DNA of 64,000 nt from Arthrobacter zhaoxinii (GTDB taxonomy: Bacteria > Actinomycetota > Actinomycetes > Actinomycetales > Micrococcaceae), in NCBI RefSeq assembly GCF_024385505.1, contig NZ_JANFLT010000001.1, positions 62,001 to 126,000 of the forward strand. Reading direction: 5' to 3'. This document shows, in pieces, positions 48,205 to 55,916 of the stretch. Positions within the stretch are counted from its first letter, which is position 1, and every line of letters begins with the position of its first letter. The notes beneath the pieces were generated by a model that saw only the letters and a program-made list of their open reading frames with translations, was not told the DNA's origin and ran no database searches. The position numbers and the translations under genes were made by a program.

Positions 48205-49074
48205 GTGCACACCCTGGGGTTTGAGGCGATCGGCACGCAGTGGTCCCTGTCCACCGCTGTGCCGCTGGATCCGGACACCCAGGCTGCCGTGGCGGATCTG
48301 GTCGACAGCTATGACCGGACCTATTCGCGCTTCCGGTCCGATTCCACCGTGGCGCGGATGGCCGAAGCAGCAGGAAGCTTCGAGCTCCCCGCCTCGGCCG
48401 CACCCCTGCTGACGCTCTTCGATACCCTGCAGCGGCTGACGGGCGGAGCAGTGAACCCGCTGGTGGGGCGCTCGCTGGAGGTGTTGGGGTACGACGCCGC
48501 GTACAGCTTCCAGCCATCGGGTCCGCCTGCGCCCGCTGCCGCCTGGGTGGAAACCGTGTCCTGGACCGCCGACGCCCGCGGCATCACGCTGACCACCGCG
48601 GCTCCGGTGACCTTCGACATCGGTGCCGCCGGGAAGGGGCAGCTCGTGGACCTCGTCAGCGCGCTTCTGGCTGATGCCGGCCACCGGGAGTATGTGGTGG
48701 ATGCCGGTTCGGACCTGCGTCATGCCGGTGCTGCTCCCCTGCGCGTTGCCCTGGAACATCCGTATGACACCACCCGGGCCATCGGGGTGGTGTCCCTTTC
48801 GGACCGGGCACTATGCGCCTCGGCCGCCAACCGGAGGCACTGGGGCGACGGCCTGCACCATGTGCTCGATGCCCGCACCGGTTCCCCGGTGGACACCGTG
48901 GCAGCCACGTGGGTTCTGGCAGCCGACGCCATGACTGCCGACGGCCTCGCCACGGCCCTGTTCTTTACCGAGCCGCGCGAACTGGTCCGCGAGTTCGCTT
49001 TCGACTACGTCCGGATGTTCACTGACGGCCGGGCCGACTATTCCCCTGCGATGGCTGGAGTCCTATTCCCATGA
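48205..49074 (+). CDS. apbE: FAD:protein FMN transferase (ApbE)
   Basis: 289 aa from GTG 48205. Transfers FMN from FAD to a Ser/Thr of a target protein. Family motifs are seen in FEAIGTQWSLS, SRFRSDSTVARMAE, FDIGAAGKGQLVDLVSALL, YVVDAGSDLRHAG and the metal-binding VAATWVLAADAMTADGLATALF. No signal peptide or lipobox is present and the frame has no upstream start, so the enzyme looks cytosolic although its neighbour substrate is a lipoprotein. Its stop overlaps the next gene by 4 nt. Confidence 0.9.
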   Translation: MHTLGFEAIGTQWSLSTAVPLDPDTQAAVADLVDSYDRTYSRFRSDSTVARMAEAAGSFELPASAAPLLTLFDTLQRLTGGAVNPLVGRSLEVLGYDAAYSFQPSGPPAPAAAWVETVSWTADARGITLTTAAPVTFDIGAAGKGQLVDLVSALLADAGHREYVVDAGSDLRHAGAAPLRVALEHPYDTTRAIGVVSLSDRALCASAANRRHWGDGLHHVLDARTGSPVDTVAATWVLAADAMTADGLATALFFTEPRELVREFAFDYVRMFTDGRADYSPAMAGVLFP

Positions 49075-50588
49075 GCGTTTCTGCCCCTGCCGCACCGCGG
49101 ACCCTGAACACTTTCCTGGGGCGCTGGACCATGTACCGCTTCACGGTGTGGGTCCTGCTGGCATTAGCTGCCTGGTCCTTTGTCCTTTCCTTCGCCGGAG
49201 TTCTGTTCTACACACCGGCAGAGCTGGGCGCGACGGCGGCGACGGCGGTGGCTTCCACGCTGATCACCAGCCGGGTGGCAGGCCTGCTGCTGCGCACCCG
49301 TCCGCAGACCGATTCCTCGCTGATCACCGGCCTGCTGCTGTATTTCCTCTTCTGGCCCAGTACAGAAGGTGCGCAGCTGGGAGCGGTGGCACTGGCGGGC
49401 GCCGTTGCGACGGCGTCGAAATATCTGCTGGCCTTCCGTCGCCGGCACATTTTCAATCCGGCGGCCGTGGGGGCTTTCGTGGTGGCCCTGACCGGTCTGG
49501 GCGGTGCTGTCTGGTGGGTTGCGACTCCCGGCATGCTGATCGCCGTTCTTCCGGCTGCCGTCCTGGTGCTGTACCGGAACCGGCTGCTGCCGATGGCAGG
49601 GATCTTTGTTCTTACTGCAGCGGCCGTGACTCTGGCCCGTTTCCTTGCTGCCGGCGAGTCCCTTGCCGGCGCCCTGACGACCATTGCCGTGTCCTACCCT
49701 CTGGTGTTCCTGGCCGGTTTCATGCTCACGGAGCCTCTGACCCTGCCTCCGCTTCGCGTTCAGCGCCTACTGGAGGCCGCCGTCGTCGGTGTGCTTTTCT
49801 CCGTGCCGTTGTCTCTGGGGCCCGTGATGATGTCTCCGGAACTGGCCCTGCTGGCGGGGAACCTGCTGGCCTTTGCGATGGGCCAGCGCGGAGCTGTCCG
49901 GCTGCGGCTGCTCGAGACCCGCGAGCTGACTCCGACTGCCCGGGAACTGGTGTTCGAGCCGTCCCGTCCTGTCCGTTTTCGTGCCGGCCAGTACGTCGAG
50001 CTTGCCGTGCCGCACTTCGAGCCGGACTCGCGGGGCTCCCGGCGTATTTTCAGCATCACCACGCCTCCCGCGGAACCCGGCACGGTAGCGGTGGGGCTGC
50101 GCGTGGCTGAATCAGGGAGCAGTTTCAAGACTGCCCTGCTGCGGATGCGGCCCGGGGCCGAGGTTGGCGCCACTGCCGTCGCCGGAGATTTCCTTCTGCC
50201 GCGGGACGCGCACACGCCGGTGCTCATGATTGCGTCGGGTATCGGCATCACCCCTTTCATCAGCCAGTTGCGTCAGATACGCGGCGAGGACCGGGACATG
50301 GTGCTGGTGTATGCGGCTTCCTCCGTAGACGAGCTCGCTTATGCCGGGGAACTGCGGGACATGAACGTGCGGGTACTGGTCTGCACGCCCTCCGATCCCG
50401 GCATCTCCGGATGGACCTGGCTGGGTCCGGGACTGCCTGACGCGGCGGTCCTGAGCCGGGAGATTCCCGACATCAGCGGCCGGGCTGTGTACGTTTCCGG
50501 CTCACCCCGTGCAGTGGCTGCGGCCCGGAAGGCTGTCCGCGGTGCCGGCGGGCGGCGGATCCGGACGGACCCGTTCCTTGGGTACTAG
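49071..50588 (+). CDS. RnfD/NqrB-like membrane domain fused to ferredoxin reductase module
   Basis: 505 aa. Residues 1-280 form about nine or ten membrane helices of the RnfD/NqrB type (LITGLLLYFLFWPS, RRRHIFNPAAVGAFVVAL, FMLTEPLTLPPLRVQRLL). Residues 290-505 are a ferredoxin-NADP reductase fold: FRAGQYVELAVPH, the FAD site SRRIFSITTPP, NAD(P)-binding MIASGIGITPFISQL and the C-terminal FLGY. No 2Fe-2S domain. It probably passes electrons from NAD(P)H through flavins to the flavinylated lipoprotein on the outer face. The natural electron acceptor is unknown. Confidence 0.85.
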   Translation: MSVSAPAAPRTLNTFLGRWTMYRFTVWVLLALAAWSFVLSFAGVLFYTPAELGATAATAVASTLITSRVAGLLLRTRPQTDSSLITGLLLYFLFWPSTEGAQLGAVALAGAVATASKYLLAFRRRHIFNPAAVGAFVVALTGLGGAVWWVATPGMLIAVLPAAVLVLYRNRLLPMAGIFVLTAAAVTLARFLAAGESLAGALTTIAVSYPLVFLAGFMLTEPLTLPPLRVQRLLEAAVVGVLFSVPLSLGPVMMSPELALLAGNLLAFAMGQRGAVRLRLLETRELTPTARELVFEPSRPVRFRAGQYVELAVPHFEPDSRGSRRIFSITTPPAEPGTVAVGLRVAESGSSFKTALLRMRPGAEVGATAVAGDFLLPRDAHTPVLMIASGIGITPFISQLRQIRGEDRDMVLVYAASSVDELAYAGELRDMNVRVLVCTPSDPGISGWTWLGPGLPDAAVLSREIPDISGRAVYVSGSPRAVAAARKAVRGAGGRRIRTDPFLGY

Positions 50589-50660
50589 GCCGAGGGCGGC
50601 CCAAGAGCCAGCCCCGCGGCGCAGAATGGCGGTCTCGGATTCCGGCAGGGTCGCGCAGTG

Positions 50661-50716
50661 TTGGTTTGTTGGTTTGTTGGTTTGTTGGTTTGTTGGTTTG
50701 TTGGTTTGTTGGTTTG
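50661..50716 (+). repeat. Seven perfect copies of the octamer TTGGTTTG
   Basis: The 8-mer is repeated without change from 50661 to 50716 between the reductase fusion gene and the HNH gene. It is G/T-only on this strand in an otherwise GC-rich region. Each unit has a GG pair, so two-layer G-quadruplexes are possible. Length 8 is not a multiple of 3, so any frame through it is altered by copy-number change. Confidence 0.97.
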
Positions 50717-50726
50717 TCCGGCGCGG

Positions 50727-52496
50727 TCAGAATGGCGGCGCGATTTCCTGCCGGGGCCCGGTTTCCTTATGGTTCGCCTTTCCCTGGTCCTTTCGTGGGT
50801 CCGATCCCGTGTCCGGTGGTCCGAGTTCCAGGAAAGGTTCGGTGCGGTAAACCCGTCCGGTCGGTGAGGTCCACTCGATCACTCCCGGTGTGGGTTGAAA
50901 GGCCTTCCAGTAACCGAGGGTCTTGAACCGGTGGTGCCTGCGGCAGAGGTGTTCCAGGTTTCCGTGATCCGTGGGTCCGCCTTTCGCCCAGTCGGTGGTG
51001 TGGTCGATGTCCGCGTTCGCGGTACTGACCCGGCAGCCAGGGAATCTGCAGGTTTCGTCGCGCGCCCGGAGCCAGCGGCGGAGCCCGGCCGGGACTTTTC
51101 GGCGCCGTCCCACCCCGAGAATTTCTCCTGTCCGTGGATCCTGCGCAAGGCCGGTCCAACCGACGGCGTTTCGGGCCAGCCTGCGGGCCGCTTCGGCGCT
51201 GATGGGTCCGTAACCGTGCAGTTCGGCCGGCCGATCGTCTGCGCCAAAGAGTGTCTCGGCGTTGATCAGGACCATGAGCTCAGCCCGGGGCACGACTCCG
51301 GCGTCATCGCAGTCGGTCCTGCTGGCGCTTGCCTTCTCTGCCCTGCCATCGCCGTCAGATGTACCGCTGGCACGAGTTGAGCCGAGGCCACCCATCAGCA
51401 GCTGCGCGAGAATGTCCGCACGCAGCTGGTCCATGGTCCGGCTATCGCCGGCTACCTGTTCGCCCCGCGCGGCAGTGCTGAGAGTCGTGTAGATCTGCTG
51501 CGCCTCCGCGGCCCGCAGGTGGGCGGAGAGACAGGACATGCCGTCCTCTTCCCGGTCCAGAGTGACCTTGCGCTGCTCGAACGCGGTCAGGTGCCGTTTG
51601 CTGATGGTGTCCGGATACTTTTTCTCGCGCAGCCTTCGGGCCTTGGCAGAGAACTGGGACCGCGTCTGCCCCTCCGCAGCCTTCAACAGGTCCGCTTCAA
51701 ATTCCGGGAGCTCTTCGGCGGGAACGTTTTGGCATTGATCCAGCACAACCTGCGCGTGCTGGTAGGACAGCCGTCCTTCTTCCAGAGCGCTCAGTGTGGC
51801 GGCATGGGTGCTGTAGAGCATGCCGGCCTCAAACATCATGCGTTGGGCCGTGACCTGCGGGACGTTCAGGATGGCGGCGCATTCAGAAGCTGCGAGGCTG
51901 AACGCCATCCCGGGTTCGAGCCGCCCCGACGCGGCGTGGAAATCGTCCCGGAAAATCTCCTTCATCCGGTTCATTAGGCGGGCCTCCTGCGCCTGCACCC
52001 AGGACATCGCATGCGCCATTCGGGACAAGGCTTCACCGACCATTGCTTCGTCAAAGGATTCAAGGTTCTGCAACGCCAATGTCCCGGTGAAACCGTCCGG
52101 ATACCCATCGGCAGGAATCCCGGCTTCGGAATCGGAAACTGTGGGACCTCCGGAATCGGGGGCTGAACAATCGTCTCCCGAATCAGCGGCGGTGGGAGCT
52201 CCGGAATCGGCTGGTTCGGAGACGGATGGGTCCGCAAGGCCAGGCCCGGCGTCAGGTCCGGAATTCTCGGCCGGCTGGGTGCCAGCCTCGCCATCGTTCT
52301 CGGGAGTGGCAGCAGAAGTTTCGGTACCCGCGTCAGCGTCCGCATTCCCGACGGGCTCGACAGTCAGTTCAGCCCGGTACACCGACAGGGTGCACGCCGC
52401 GCGGGGCGCATCCGCTTCACCAGTCTGCCCTGTTGGCTGCTGGTCTTCCCTGCCTGGCTCTTCGGTTGTCCGTCCGGTGTTCCCGAGCTGATCCAT
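50727..52496 (-). CDS. DUF222 / HNH endonuclease domain protein
   Basis: 589 aa from ATG 52496. A low-complexity acidic N-terminus of about 150 residues (Ser, Pro, Gly, Asp) is followed by DUF222 (MVGEALSRMAHAMSWVQAQEAR through the Arg/Lys-rich helices) and a C-terminal HNH nuclease: CRFPGCRVSTANADIDHTTDWAKGG then NLEHLCRRHHRFKTLG with the zinc Cys and catalytic His. The family is expanded in actinobacteria (13E12-like). Its biological role is unsettled; nuclease in mobile-element spread or defence has been suggested. Its C-terminal tail reaches close to the octamer array. Confidence 0.88.
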   Translation of the reverse strand: MDQLGNTGRTTEEPGREDQQPTGQTGEADAPRAACTLSVYRAELTVEPVGNADADAGTETSAATPENDGEAGTQPAENSGPDAGPGLADPSVSEPADSGAPTAADSGDDCSAPDSGGPTVSDSEAGIPADGYPDGFTGTLALQNLESFDEAMVGEALSRMAHAMSWVQAQEARLMNRMKEIFRDDFHAASGRLEPGMAFSLAASECAAILNVPQVTAQRMMFEAGMLYSTHAATLSALEEGRLSYQHAQVVLDQCQNVPAEELPEFEADLLKAAEGQTRSQFSAKARRLREKKYPDTISKRHLTAFEQRKVTLDREEDGMSCLSAHLRAAEAQQIYTTLSTAARGEQVAGDSRTMDQLRADILAQLLMGGLGSTRASGTSDGDGRAEKASASRTDCDDAGVVPRAELMVLINAETLFGADDRPAELHGYGPISAEAARRLARNAVGWTGLAQDPRTGEILGVGRRRKVPAGLRRWLRARDETCRFPGCRVSTANADIDHTTDWAKGGPTDHGNLEHLCRRHHRFKTLGYWKAFQPTPGVIEWTSPTGRVYRTEPFLELGPPDTGSDPRKDQGKANHKETGPRQEIAPPF

Positions 52497-52741
52497 ACCC
52501 TCAGGATTTCATCCGGCACTGACATTTCCAGGCCAAAAACAGCTCCAAAACGTCCCGTCTGGAAACCTCAAATACTTGTCTTTCTCACGCCACTACCTAC
52601 CCGCATAAACGGGCGCCCATAACCGCTTTTCGGGCGACGCAGTTCAAGGCTTCGGGAAAGCGCCAGGGGGAACACATCAGGTGCACCGCCTGTCCGCCTG
52701 CACATGGGTTTTCCTCGCCCGCCCGAAACCTGCTAAGCTTC

Positions 52742-52770
52742 TTGAGTCCCACAGGACCTGCCGGTTTACT
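52742..52770 (+). promoter_or_regulatory. Promoter of tRNA-Arg
   Basis: TTGAGT (52742-52747), a 17-bp spacer and TTTACT (52765-52770) lie 9 nt before the tRNA 5' end. Good sigma-A-like arrangement. Confidence 0.6.
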
Positions 52771-52779
52771 GGCGTCCTT

Positions 52780-52852
52780 GCCCTCGTAGCTCAGGGGATA
52801 GAGCGGTTGCCTCCGGAGCAACAGGCCGTAGGTTCGAATCCTATCGAGGGCA
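52780..52852 (+). tRNA. tRNA-Arg(CCG)
   Basis: 73 nt. Acceptor stem GCCCTCG/CGAGGGC with discriminator A, D arm GCTC/GAGC, anticodon stem GTTGC/GCAAC with loop CTCCGGA (anticodon CCG, reads CGG), T arm GTAGG-TTCGAAT-CCTAT. The 3' CCA is not encoded. All stems are intact. Confidence 0.97.
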
Positions 52853-52868
52853 CGTCGAGACACCATAA

Positions 52869-52908
52869 GAACCCCACACCGATTCGTCGGTGCGGGGTTC
52901 TTTTGTTT
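52869..52908 (+). terminator. Terminator after tRNA-Arg
   Basis: A 14-bp stem with one mismatch (GAACCCCACACCGA / TCGGTGCGGGGTTC) and a TTCG tetraloop, followed by TTTTGTTT. Confidence 0.93.
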
Positions 52909-53011
52909 ACCCCGTTGTTTTCCGGAGTCGCTGACCCGGCGTCGCCGAGTCCACGTCGCCGACTCCGCGGGCCAGCTGTCCGCGACGGTAACGCGCAGCC
53001 CAGTCCGCCCC

Positions 53012-53539
53012 CTAGCCCGCGGGAGCGGCGGCACTCGCGCCACCCGCGGTAGCACCGCCGCCGGCAGCGCGCTCGGAACCGGCAGCGCCCTCGACGGCGG
53101 CACGCACCTCCGGCGGGCAAAGGAAAAACCGCGGTTGCAGCTCCTCCCACCCCGGCAGCTTGGTCTTCTTTCCGTACTCCAAATGTGCCTGGTCCAGCGG
53201 GTTGTCGGGAACCAGCCCGGGACTGGCATCCCCCATCAGCTGGAAGTGGTACATCCACCAGGATCCGTCCGCTTCCTGGTTCAGGAAGGTGGCTTCCAGC
53301 GCCATCAGTTCCCGGCCCAGAGTCGCCAGGCATTCGTCGTAGCGCGAGTGCAGCATCGCCATCCAGTCGTCGAACAAGGACTCACGGGAATCCAGCAGCC
53401 GTGCCCTGCTCAGCTCCATCCGCATCCCCGCAGGCACCGACGCCGGCATGGGCCAGCCGGAGAAATCCGGAGCGGACGGCACGAACGGGAGAGACGGATA
53501 TGTGGGTGAGGTCATGCCCACGACGGTAGCGGAACCCAC
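53012..53539 (-). CDS. Hypothetical protein, DUF6176-like
   Basis: 175 aa from GTG 53539 (GGAAG about 9 nt upstream); ATG 53515 is an alternative without a clear ribosome site. The core RMELSRARLLDSRESLFDDW then RELMALEATFLNQE and WWMYHFQLMGD resembles DUF6176, a small ferredoxin-fold-like family without assigned function. The C-terminus is an Ala/Gly-rich tail. Divergent from tetR, and the shared region holds the TetR-type palindrome, so it may belong to the same regulon. Confidence 0.6.
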   Translation of the reverse strand: MGSATVVGMTSPTYPSLPFVPSAPDFSGWPMPASVPAGMRMELSRARLLDSRESLFDDWMAMLHSRYDECLATLGRELMALEATFLNQEADGSWWMYHFQLMGDASPGLVPDNPLDQAHLEYGKKTKLPGWEELQPRFFLCPPEVRAAVEGAAGSERAAGGGATAGGASAAAPAG

Positions 53540-53623
53540 GAGAGCCGACTTCCACGCCCCGCCGGAATTGTTTCCGCAAAACCCTTGCGCGGGCTGCCCC
53601 CTCCCGGGTTATGGTGTTCGCAC

Positions 53624-53641
53624 ATACCAACCGGTCGGTTC
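53624..53641. promoter_or_regulatory. Operator 1 (palindrome in front of tetR)
   Basis: ATACCAACCGGTCGGTTC, an 18-bp near-palindrome centred on CCGG, 46 nt before the tetR start and between tetR and the divergent gene. It matches the sites at 54383 and 60614. Confidence 0.7.
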
Positions 53642-53687
53642 CCGCGCCGGCTCAGGCCACACCACGAGAAACCCGGACACCAGCCGC

Positions 53688-54266
53688 ATGAAGACCCTGA
53701 ACATCAAGGAAGAACTCACACGGACTTCCGTGGAGCTCTTCGCGCGGCAGGGCTACGCAAAGACCAGCGTGCAGCAGATCGTGGATGCAGCCGGCGTTAC
53801 TAAGGGGGCGCTCTATCACTACTTCAATTCCAAGGATGACCTGCTCTTCGACATCTATGACCGCATCCTGACGCTGCAGCGCCAGCACCTGACCGAGATT
53901 ATCGGGCGGGGGCTGCCGGCAGTTGAAACCATGCGTCTGGTCTGCGAGGACGTGGTCATGACGTCCATCGACTGGATCCGCGAAGGATCAGTGTTCTTCC
54001 GCTCCCAGCACATGCTCAGCGAGGACCGCCAGGAGGAAGTGAAACGGCGGCGCCGCGAATACAACGATACGTTCACCGCCCTCCTCGTTCGCGGCCAGAA
54101 CGACGGCGTCTTCCGCACGGATCTGCCGATCCCCGTGCTGGCTGCCAACTTCTTTTCCGACCCGCACTATCTCTCGTACTGGTACTCCCCCGGCGGGTCG
54201 ATCAGCCGCGAACAGGCGGCTGCTCAGCTGACCGAGCTCTACCTGGCCGGACTGCAGGCAAAGTAA
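53688..54266 (+). CDS. TetR/AcrR family regulator
   Basis: 192 aa from ATG 53688; the longer frame to 53448 covers the operator and is not protein-like. The helix-turn-helix is ELTRTSVELFARQGYAKTSVQQIVDAAG with VTKGALYHYFNSKDDLLFDI. The C-terminal ligand domain resembles KstR2/PaaR-like regulators that bind acyl-CoA thioesters. It probably represses itself and the importer, SDR and MaoC genes through the shared palindrome. Confidence 0.9.
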   Translation: MKTLNIKEELTRTSVELFARQGYAKTSVQQIVDAAGVTKGALYHYFNSKDDLLFDIYDRILTLQRQHLTEIIGRGLPAVETMRLVCEDVVMTSIDWIREGSVFFRSQHMLSEDRQEEVKRRRREYNDTFTALLVRGQNDGVFRTDLPIPVLAANFFSDPHYLSYWYSPGGSISREQAAAQLTELYLAGLQAK

Positions 54267-54369
54267 CCACCGCACCTCCTTTACTACCCGCACCACCGCA
54301 CCTCCCGCACTACCGCAATACCGCACCACGCGCCGTATTCAAGGTAAGAGCAGAGACGATGGAGTACTC

Positions 54370-55155
54370 ATGCAGGAGCAACATACCGACCGGTCGGAAC
54401 CACCACGTCTGCGGCTGGACGGAATCACGGTCCGGTTCGGAGGCCTTACCGCCCTCGATTCCGTGTCCCTGGAGATCCCGGCCGGCAGAATCGTGGGAAT
54501 CATGGGCCCCAACGGGGCAGGGAAGACCACCCTCTTCAACGTGATCTGCGGAGTCTTCCCGCCCGCGGAGGGAAGCCTTCAGCTGGACGGACACGGGTTC
54601 ACTCCGAAACCGCACCGCCTGACCCGATCCGCAGTGGCACGCACCCTGCAGGGGCTTGGCCTGTTCCCCGGCCTGACGGTGCTGCAGAACGTCACGGCAG
54701 GGTTGGCAGCCGGCTCACGCAGCGGACTCGACCTCCTGGCCCTGCCCGGCTCCGTCCGCAGAGAAGCCCGGCTCGCGGAACGAGCGATGGAAGCGCTGGA
54801 GGCACTCGGCGTCGCCCGCTACGCCCCGGCCCTCCCGGACACCCTGCCCTACGGCATCCGCAAGAAGGTGGCCCTGGCCCGTGCCCTGGTGAGCGAACCG
54901 AAGCTGCTGCTGCTGGATGAACCGGCCGGCGGACTGGGCCACGACGACATCGAGGAACTGGCAGCGATCATCCGCACCGTACCCGGGGACGGGTGCTCGG
55001 TGGTGCTGGTGGAACACCACGTGGACCTGGTCATGGAGGTCTGCGACCGCATCGCCGTGCTGGATTTCGGCCGCCTGATCGCCGAAGGCACACCTGCCGA
55101 AATCGGAACCGATCCCGCCGTCGCTGATGCCTATCTAGGGGTTGAGGTGGCATGA
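54370..55155 (+). CDS. Branched-chain-type ABC importer ATPase (LivG-like)
   Basis: 261 aa. ATG 54370 has GGAG 5 nt upstream. Walker A IMGPNGAGKTTLFNVI, signature region LPYGIRKKVALARALVSEP (divergent from LSGGQ, as usual in LivG), Walker B LLLLDEPAGGLGHDD, H-loop VVLVEHHVDLVMEV. An 18-bp operator overlaps codons 5-11, so repressor binding would also block elongation. First gene of a five-gene importer operon. Confidence 0.92.
   Translation: MQEQHTDRSEPPRLRLDGITVRFGGLTALDSVSLEIPAGRIVGIMGPNGAGKTTLFNVICGVFPPAEGSLQLDGHGFTPKPHRLTRSAVARTLQGLGLFPGLTVLQNVTAGLAAGSRSGLDLLALPGSVRREARLAERAMEALEALGVARYAPALPDTLPYGIRKKVALARALVSEPKLLLLDEPAGGLGHDDIEELAAIIRTVPGDGCSVVLVEHHVDLVMEVCDRIAVLDFGRLIAEGTPAEIGTDPAVADAYLGVEVA
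54383..54400. promoter_or_regulatory. Operator 2, inside the first codons of livG-like gene
   Basis: ATACCGACCGGTCGGAAC with a perfect 12-bp core CCGACCGGTCGG, starting 13 nt after the A of the start codon. Same motif as 53624 and 60614. Confidence 0.7.
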
Positions 55156-55916
55156 CCGGCGGACTGGTACTGGAAGGCGTCACCGCCGGCTACGGAGCCG
55201 TCCGCGTGCTCCATGACATTGACCTTGCCGTGGCGGACGGATCCATCACCGCGGTAGTCGGAGCCAACGGTGCCGGCAAGACCACCCTCCTGCGCACCAT
55301 CACCGGCCAGCTGCGGCCCTCGGCCGGAAGCATCCGCCTCACCGGCGGAGCCGGCGGAAAGGGCGGAAAGGGCGGAGAGGGCGGAAAGGGTGGAACGGAC
55401 CTGACCCGGGTGCCGGTCGAGGACATGGTGCGCCACGGCGTCGCGCTGGTGCCTGAGGGCCGGGGCGTCATCACCGAACTGACAGTGGAGGAGAACCTGC
55501 GCCTGGGCGGACTGTGGCGGAAGGACCGCAGGGCAGCCGCCGAGGTGCTCACCCAGATGTACGAGCTTTTCGAGCCCCTCGCCCGGCGTCGGAAGGCTGC
55601 CGGACACCAGCTCTCCGGCGGCGAGCGCCAGATGCTGGCGCTGGGACGGGCCCTGATGGCCGCACCTGCACTCCTGCTCCTCGATGAGCCCTCGCTGGGC
55701 CTTGCCCCCAAGGTGACGGCATCAATCCTGGGCATGCTCCGCCGCCTCCGTGACGACACCGGGCTGACCGTCCTGCTGATCGAGCAGAACGTCCGCAGCG
55801 CTCTCGCCGTCGCGGACCACGGAGTCGTCCTTAACCTGGGCCGCGTTGTCGCCTCACGTCCGGCGGCCGAGCTGGCCGAAGACACCGACCTCCGCCACAC
55901 CTACCTGGGGTTCTAA
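55152..55916 (+). CDS. Branched-chain-type ABC importer ATPase (LivF-like)
   Basis: 254 aa, overlapping the previous gene by 4 nt. Walker A VVGANGAGKTTLLRTI, signature HQLSGGERQMLALGRAL, Walker B LLLLDEPSLGLAPKV. After SIRLTG a Gly/Lys/Glu stretch (GGKGGKGGEGGKGG) is inserted in the beta-sheet domain, encoded by four 9-bp repeats. Second ATPase of the importer. Confidence 0.92.
   Translation: MTGGLVLEGVTAGYGAVRVLHDIDLAVADGSITAVVGANGAGKTTLLRTITGQLRPSAGSIRLTGGAGGKGGKGGEGGKGGTDLTRVPVEDMVRHGVALVPEGRGVITELTVEENLRLGGLWRKDRRAAAEVLTQMYELFEPLARRRKAAGHQLSGGERQMLALGRALMAAPALLLLDEPSLGLAPKVTASILGMLRRLRDDTGLTVLLIEQNVRSALAVADHGVVLNLGRVVASRPAAELAEDTDLRHTYLGF
55353..55388 (+). repeat. Four 9-bp repeats in livF-like gene
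   Basis: GGCGGAAAG x2, GGCGGAGAG, GGCGGAAAG in tandem, coding for GGK GGK GGE GGK in phase. Slippage would add or remove three residues at a time without frameshift. Confidence 0.9.

Noticed and set aside
50661-50716. CRISPR-like regularity of the octamer repeat
   Set aside because: Units are 8 bp and contiguous with no spacers; no cas genes in the window.
50509-50926. Overlapping + strand frames through the octamer array
   Set aside because: Their VCWFVGLL peptides are simply the 8-bp repeat translated in three phases, with no ribosome site and no plausible protein outside the repeat.
52830-52852. tRNA-Arg 3' end as an integration attachment site
   Set aside because: I saw no second copy of the 3' end and no integrase gene in the window, so no integrated element can be claimed.
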